Below, one piece after another: positions 60,869 to 64,000 of a DNA stretch of 64,000 nt; position 1 is the first letter of the stretch; each line of letters opens with the position of its first letter. The position numbers and the translations under genes were made by a program. The DNA is taken from the IMG/VR virus record IMGVR_UViG_3300036770_007547, positions 158,776-222,775 of that record. One strand, written 5' to 3'. Below the pieces are notes generated by a model. That model was given only the letters and a program-made list of their open reading frames with translations, searched no databases and was not told where the DNA came from. This stretch comes from a virus.

Positions 60869-61323
60869 CGACCTATGCGGTCCGCGGCATACGAAGCCGC
60901 GAATGCCTGGGGCTTGACAAAGGGTACCACGTTGCAAACTCCTCGAATATAACCGATGGCCTGGGAGATCACGCAGCTAGAACCAGCCAGCTCGGAAGGA
61001 TTGATGTCGAGATGTACCTGTATGTCTCGATCCAGTATACGAGGCGCCAGTGCCAAGTACATTTCACTCACACGATACACTTCGTTCATGAGTCTCATGC
61101 TGGGTCGATCGGCCCGCTGATCGAAATCGCGTTCGCGAGTGATGTCTCCAAATATGCGGCAACCACGACAGCCATCGATGTGAACCACCACAGCCACTGT
61201 GTATTCGGCCCACCATTCTCGTCTTATTTTGAAGCGCACGCTGTCGGCACCGAGATAGATGCGTGTGTTCGGTCCCGTGGAATTGATGTAATCAACGACT
61301 TGATCTAGGTCAATGCGTGCCAT
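60850..61323 (-). CDS. RNase H-like protein, DUF458/YkuK-like
   Basis: ATG at 61323 with AAGGAG upstream. In-frame starts at 61353 and 61458 lie before the promoter. 157 residues. NTRIYLGADSVRFKIRREWW, then YTVAVVVHIDGCRGCRIFGD, and LDINPSELAGSSCVISQAIG are typical of the DUF458/YkuK family, which has an RNase H-like fold and is conserved in T4-like phages as I recall. Acidic residues in ADS and LDINP could be the metal ligands. Function in phage unknown. Confidence 0.82.
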   Translation of the reverse strand: MARIDLDQVVDYINSTGPNTRIYLGADSVRFKIRREWWAEYTVAVVVHIDGCRGCRIFGDITRERDFDQRADRPSMRLMNEVYRVSEMYLALAPRILDRDIQVHLDINPSELAGSSCVISQAIGYIRGVCNVVPFVKPQAFAASYAADRIGRYGTTG

Positions 61324-61337
61324 ATCTTCTCCTTTGA

Positions 61338-61345
61338 TATTTATA
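61338..61345 (-). promoter_or_regulatory. Late promoter of the RNase H-like gene
   Basis: TATAAATA, the full T4 late consensus, on the minus strand. The start is expected near 61332. The short leader contains AAGGAG before the ATG at 61323. Confidence 0.7.
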
Positions 61346-61368
61346 ACCGGCATTGTTGCATTTGTATG

Positions 61369-61449
61369 TGGTGCCCCTGCTCGGATTCGAACCGAGAACT
61401 TCACCACTCCTTTTGAGAGAGCTGCCTTTACCAATTTGGCCACAGGGGC
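61369..61449 (-). tRNA. tRNA-Leu(CAA)
   Basis: Acceptor GCCCCTG/CAGGGGC with encoded ACCA. Loop CTCAAAA gives anticodon CAA (codon UUG). T-arm CTCGG-TTCGAAT-CCGAG. The variable region is short for tRNA-Leu (~9 nt), but the 3-bp D stem (GCC/GGC) is class-like. Between the RNase H-like gene and the radical SAM gene. Confidence 0.85.
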
Positions 61450-61458
61450 GGGAATCAA

Positions 61459-61465
61459 TTAAATA
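61459..61465 (+). promoter_or_regulatory. Candidate late promoter of the stand-alone radical SAM gene
   Basis: TTAAATA on the plus strand ends 5 nt before the ATG at 61471. No Shine-Dalgarno. The predicted start falls on the start codon. Confidence 0.5.
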
Positions 61466-61470
61466 TTTCC

Positions 61471-62358
61471 ATGAACAAGCTAACGATGGATCGCACCATG
61501 GTAGATGTGTACATCACCAACGTGTGCAATCTTACCTGTGAGGACTGCCGGAGTTTCAACAACTACCGGTTCAAAGGACACATCCAGTACGATCATGCCG
61601 TGCACCAGGCCTGGGCCTCGCGCTTGGATATTCCTGATTTTGGTGTGCTGGGTGGGGAACCCTGTCTCCATCCCGATCTATTTGATTGGTTACATGGACT
61701 GCGTGAATGCTGGCCGCGATCTCGGGGACTATTGATCACCAACGGTACACACATGTCCCGGGTCAAGAATCTCCATGAAACCTTGGCCGAGCTTGATTAC
61801 GAAGTTCAGATATCTATACACAGTCCTCGCATGCGGGGATTCGTGGCCGATCAGATTCTCCAAACTTTCGGCATCTGTGAAGTGGTACCGCCACGCATCG
61901 ACGACGACTGGAAACACAACACAAATTTTTATCTCATGTCTAGCCTAGGTGTCAAACTAGAGATACAGAACACCTGGAACTTTCAAACATCACCATTTGC
62001 TGGTCCGGGATTCCAGTTGCATCGCAGCGACCCATATCGAGCTCATGCCAATTGCAACATAAAACACTGCACGCATTTTATTGCAGGGAAATTTTACAAA
62101 TGTGCCGTGGTGGGCTTGATGCCTGAATTTTTGAAACAACAAGGAAAACCCGTGCCAGAAATCCTGGAATCCTACCAGCCGTTGACATTGGAAAATCTCA
62201 GTCAGGCCAAGCTGGATGAGCTGCTTGATCCCATACCACAATGCCAGGTTTGTCCGGAAAACTATACCAAACAACACATCATGGCCGATTTCAAACAACC
62301 ACAGATACTAAAACGCTACGAAAAGTATCAACCGTCGCTTTCCTGCCAGCAACCATGA
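61471..62358 (+). CDS. Radical SAM enzyme (stand-alone, C-terminal Cys domain)
   Basis: 295 residues. C19-x3-C23-x2-C26 (CNLTCEDC) near the N-terminus and LGGEPCLHPDL (GGEP 61-64). Unlike the six array enzymes, its Cys-rich part is at the C-terminus: NCNIKHCTHFIAGKFYKCAV and QCQVCPENY, like SPASM/twitch domains in the usual order. It probably binds one extra Fe-S cluster. Substrate unknown. It stands apart from the array and may act on a different target. Its end overlaps the convergent gene by 31 bp. Confidence 0.85.
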   Translation: MNKLTMDRTMVDVYITNVCNLTCEDCRSFNNYRFKGHIQYDHAVHQAWASRLDIPDFGVLGGEPCLHPDLFDWLHGLRECWPRSRGLLITNGTHMSRVKNLHETLAELDYEVQISIHSPRMRGFVADQILQTFGICEVVPPRIDDDWKHNTNFYLMSSLGVKLEIQNTWNFQTSPFAGPGFQLHRSDPYRAHANCNIKHCTHFIAGKFYKCAVVGLMPEFLKQQGKPVPEILESYQPLTLENLSQAKLDELLDPIPQCQVCPENYTKQHIMADFKQPQILKRYEKYQPSLSCQQP

Positions 62359-62789
62359 GGGAATGATTCTATCATCCATGAAGCTAAAGGTGTAACAAAT
62401 TTGAATCGCAATTCACCATCCCACCCTATGTCTCGACTGGGAAATGCTGTGTCTACTGGACCAAACCCATTGTTGTCATGATGGAATCGAGCACGATAGC
62501 GTATCAATGGCCATATGTTGATGTCGTTGAATTTCAGCTCTTCGATGTGATATGACTGATTCACGACTAGATCTGCTGCCTCGGGGCTTGGTTGATCATC
62601 TATGTGAAGGCGTTTACCGCTGAGCGCCAACGCGAAGTCGTGTGTTTGGCGTTGGTCGCTGTGTTCCCAATCCACCACATGCAATTGATGTGTCACAGGC
62701 GAACTCAAAATCTCGACACCGTTGATGTTCAGACAAAATTTGCTGGGAATACAGGTCTTGAACTTTATGCTGATTTTGATTTTATTCAC
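62328..62789 (-). CDS. Hypothetical phage protein (153 aa)
   Basis: GTG at 62789, 4 nt after an ATAAATA motif, with no Shine-Dalgarno. The N-terminus KIKISIKFKTCIPSKFCLNI resembles a T4-like cyanophage protein of unknown function as I recall it. The middle includes IEELKFNDINIWPLIRYRAR. Beta-rich and soluble. Convergent with the radical SAM gene (31-bp overlap). Confidence 0.65.
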   Translation of the reverse strand: MNKIKISIKFKTCIPSKFCLNINGVEILSSPVTHQLHVVDWEHSDQRQTHDFALALSGKRLHIDDQPSPEAADLVVNQSYHIEELKFNDINIWPLIRYRARFHHDNNGFGPVDTAFPSRDIGWDGELRFKFVTPLASWMIESFPHGCWQESDG

Positions 62790-62793
62790 GCGA

Positions 62794-62800
62794 TATTTAT
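62794..62800 (-). promoter_or_regulatory. Late promoter of the 153-residue gene
   Basis: ATAAATA on the minus strand ends 4 nt before the GTG at 62789. The flanking TT at the 5' side makes it close to the consensus TATAAATA. Confidence 0.6.
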
Positions 62801-62883
62801 AAAGTCATGTGCTACACAGGTTGGAACTTACAGAAGAAATCGTCGAGTGACCCATCGGTGCAGGACAGGTATCGACGATATCG

Positions 62884-62957
62884 TGGTCTCGGTGGGAGGA
62901 ATCGAACCTCCGCCACATGCTCCCAAAGCACGCATGATACCATTTCACCACACCGAG
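62884..62957 (-). tRNA. tRNA-Pro(UGG)
   Basis: Acceptor CTCGGTG/CACCGAG with encoded ACCA. Loop TTTGGGA gives anticodon TGG (codon CCA), with G37 typical of Pro. T-arm GGAGG-TTCGATT-CCTCC. Confidence 0.95.
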
Positions 62958-62959
62958 TC

Positions 62960-63012
62960 TCGGGGCCGGGGATCGAAGATTTGAGCTTCGGGCTCACTTG
63001 GCAAATCCCCAA
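62960..63012 (-). pseudogene. tRNA remnant, probably Gln type, lacking an anticodon arm
   Basis: Minus strand 5' end TTGGGGATTTGCCAAG resembles the first part of tRNA-Gln (TGGGG-x-x-x-x-GCCAAG). After a short stretch it ends with TCTTCGATCCCCGGCCCCGA, like a T-loop and acceptor end. The anticodon arm is missing and there is no CCA. It looks like a deleted tRNA gene. Confidence 0.45.
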
Positions 63013-63016
63013 TGAT

Positions 63017-63105
63017 TGGAGGAGGGATGGTAGAATCGAACTCCAACCGCTCTCGCAGTCCATCTGTTTTCAAGACAGTGCTGGGCCCAGCCCAGATAAC
63101 CCTCC
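63017..63105 (-). tRNA. tRNA-Ser(UGA), slightly degenerate
   Basis: 89 nt, class II. Acceptor GGAGGG/CCCTCC and encoded CCA. Loop CTTGAAA gives anticodon TGA (codon UCA). Variable arm ACTGC-GAGA-GCGGT. The T-stem TGGAG pairs with CTACCA only with a bulged A, and the seventh acceptor pair is T-T. Either a true phage variant or a sequence error. Confidence 0.7.
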
Positions 63106-63217
63106 AGTGATTGACCGGTTACCGGATCCGGTTCGGGCTTTTGGTCCCCGAGGCTCGTAAACTCACCCACCCTTGATGTCGTGCCTGCGCAGAGGACCGG
63201 CCGGGCATCGCCGTGTG
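63106..63217 (-). other. 112-bp gap without an assigned gene
   Basis: Between tRNA-Ser and tRNA-Thr. GC-rich, with inverted elements (CCGGATCCGG, GGTTACC), but no T-loop and no convincing coding frame. Probably tRNA precursor spacer. Confidence 0.4.
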
Positions 63218-63292
63218 TGGTGCTGATGAGAGGAATCGAACCTCCGACTTACGCCTTACCAAGGCGTTACTCTACCCCTGAGTTACATCAGC
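63218..63292 (-). tRNA. tRNA-Thr(GGU)
   Basis: Acceptor GCTGATG/CATCAGC with encoded ACCA. Loop TTGGTAA gives anticodon GGT (codons ACU/ACC). T-arm GGAGG-TTCGATT-CCTCT. Confidence 0.95.
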
Positions 63293-63401
63293 TGGGATCA
63301 GTCGCACCAGGTCTCATAGGCATTGACCAACATCACGCATTCTAGGACTTCGCCGGTGACGATCAGTGCCAAAGCAGACAAGGCCAGTGCTGCAAGATAT
63401 A

Positions 63402-63479
63402 TGGTGGCAGTGGAGGGATTCGAGCCCCCGATCTTCCGCGTATGAAGCGGCTGCATTGGACCAGCTATGCTACACTGCC
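63402..63479 (-). tRNA. tRNA with CAT anticodon (elongator Met or Ile2)
   Basis: Acceptor GGCAGTG/CACTGCC with encoded ACCA. Loop TTCATAC gives anticodon CAT. The paired G1-C72 excludes an initiator tRNA. If the C34 is modified by TilS it reads AUA as Ile; the sequence alone does not decide. Confidence 0.9.
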
Positions 63480-63558
63480 TGGATTGATTTGTGTTCATCA
63501 TGTATTATATGACACTAGCATGGAAATGTGTTTGCACTTTCATACATGAGCTTATTAC

Positions 63559-63633
63559 TGGCCCGACCGGCAGGAATCGAACCCGCATCGTACGCTTTAG
63601 AAGAGCGTTGCCTTTCCGTTAGACTACGGTCGG
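63559..63633 (-). tRNA. tRNA-Arg(UCU)
   Basis: Acceptor CCGACCG/CGGTCGG with encoded GCCA. Loop CTTCTAA gives anticodon TCT (codon AGA, rare in many proteobacteria). T-arm GCGGG-TTCGATT-CCTGC. Confidence 0.95.
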
Positions 63634-63642
63634 TAATTGTAT

Positions 63643-63717
63643 TGGTGGGTGCGGGGAGTTTCGAAATCCCGACTCTCTGGTTAAAAGCCAGATACTCTTC
63701 CTCTGAGTTACGCACCC
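63643..63717 (-). tRNA. tRNA-Lys(UUU)
   Basis: Acceptor GGGTGCG/CGCACCC with encoded ACCA. Loop CTTTTAA gives anticodon TTT (AAA). One mismatch is present in the T-stem (T53-C61). Confidence 0.9.
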
Positions 63718-63723
63718 CGGATT

Positions 63724-63799
63724 TGGTAGCCACAGCTGGGTTCGAACCAGCGACCACCGCGTTATCAACACGGTGCTCTACCTGCTGAGCTATGTGGCT
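63724..63799 (-). tRNA. tRNA-Ile(GAU)
   Basis: Acceptor AGCCACA/TGTGGCT with encoded ACCA. Loop TTGATAA gives anticodon GAT (codons AUU/AUC). T-arm GCTGG-TTCGAAC-CCAGC. Confidence 0.95.
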
Positions 63800-63802
63800 A
63801 GA

Positions 63803-63991
63803 TCACATGGTAGGGCCGTTGCCGTTGCGAAAACCTACCTCACCTCCTTCGGCTTCGATCCTCTTTATCACATCTTCAAAAAGAATGGGCGCGAAATTGG
63901 GAGTTTGTTCTACACACACGCAATGGTAACGGACATCGATCTTATCGCCGTAGGCGATTTCTCCGGTCTTGGTCACACCACGAGCTCGCAT
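63803..63991 (-). CDS. Small hypothetical protein (62 aa), may be partial
   Basis: ATG at 63991; a GTG at 63994 and continuation beyond the window are also possible, as the frame stays open to the edge. It ends 3 bp before tRNA-Ile. The sequence MRARGVTKTGEIAYGDKIDV, RYHCVCVEQTPNFAPILFED and KRIEAEGGEVGFRNGNGPTM has no known motif. Weak evidence for a gene. Confidence 0.45.
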   Translation of the reverse strand: MRARGVTKTGEIAYGDKIDVRYHCVCVEQTPNFAPILFEDVIKRIEAEGGEVGFRNGNGPTM

Positions 63992-64000
63992 CACACGATT

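Noticed and set aside
63298-63501. Minus-strand frame with a hydrophobic end across tRNA-Met
   Set aside because: Its first half is the tRNA gene read as protein on the same strand. Only ~30 codons with a hydrophobic stretch lie in the 63293-63401 gap, and no start codon with a ribosome site fits.
1-64000. CRISPR arrays, insertion sequences, integrase or attachment sites
   Set aside because: No regularly spaced repeats, transposase or integrase motifs were seen. Nothing suggests a temperate element.

Overview
This window looks like part of a T4-like contractile-tailed phage (myovirus) genome. The gene set and many conserved unknown proteins resemble T4-like cyanophages. The host is more likely a proteobacterium, possibly freshwater: the phage pstS is of proteobacterial type, the tmRNA is a permuted two-piece form whose tag ends in ANDEVFALAA, and host-type sigma70 promoters and a Pho-box-like repeat are present. 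Host and lineage are inference; no database search was possible.

Layout. (1) 1-28.9 kb, plus strand: tail and baseplate morphogenesis. Two low-complexity structural proteins are followed by a gp5-like spike, gp25-like and gp6-like wedge proteins, a giant 4985-residue virion protein, a small protein and its larger relative, and two fibre-like proteins. T4-type late promoter motifs (ATAAATA) occur at several gene borders. (2) 28.9-43.6 kb, plus strand: a tightly overlapping operon that opens with a good sigma70-type promoter. It holds glycosyltransferase-like genes, six N-terminal-twitch radical SAM genes, a 33-residue basic peptide and a NodU/TobZ-type carbamoyltransferase. (3) 43.6-48.5 kb: an amidinotransferase and two glycosyltransferase-like paralogs on the minus strand, with a divergent triple-module protein on the plus strand. 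(4) 48.5-52.7 kb, minus strand: one operon with DegT aminotransferase, sugar epimerase, ThyX and conserved small phage proteins. (5) 52.8-55.8 kb, minus strand: a MoxR-like AAA ATPase and a metallopeptidase/VWA protein with two small genes, driven by sigma70-like promoters. (6) 56-61.3 kb, mixed strands: DUF6356 protein, NeuD/PglD-like acyltransferase, tmRNA, PstS, a glycine-zipper lipoprotein-like protein, an RNA polymerase omega homolog, an SGNH hydrolase, a fatty-acid desaturase and an RNase-H-like protein. (7) 61.3-64 kb: a seventh radical SAM gene and eight tRNA genes, mainly on the minus strand.

The working picture is this. The left third builds the tail tip. The middle third encodes a glycan-type or other small-molecule modification pathway (radical SAM, carbamoyl and amidino transfer, amino-sugar synthesis, glycosyl transfer). 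The right third adjusts host transcription (omega), translation (tRNAs, tmRNA), phosphate uptake (PstS) and membrane lipids (desaturase). An unexpected regulatory pattern is that promoter motifs often end only 4-6 nt before a start codon that lacks a Shine-Dalgarno sequence, which predicts leaderless phage mRNAs.
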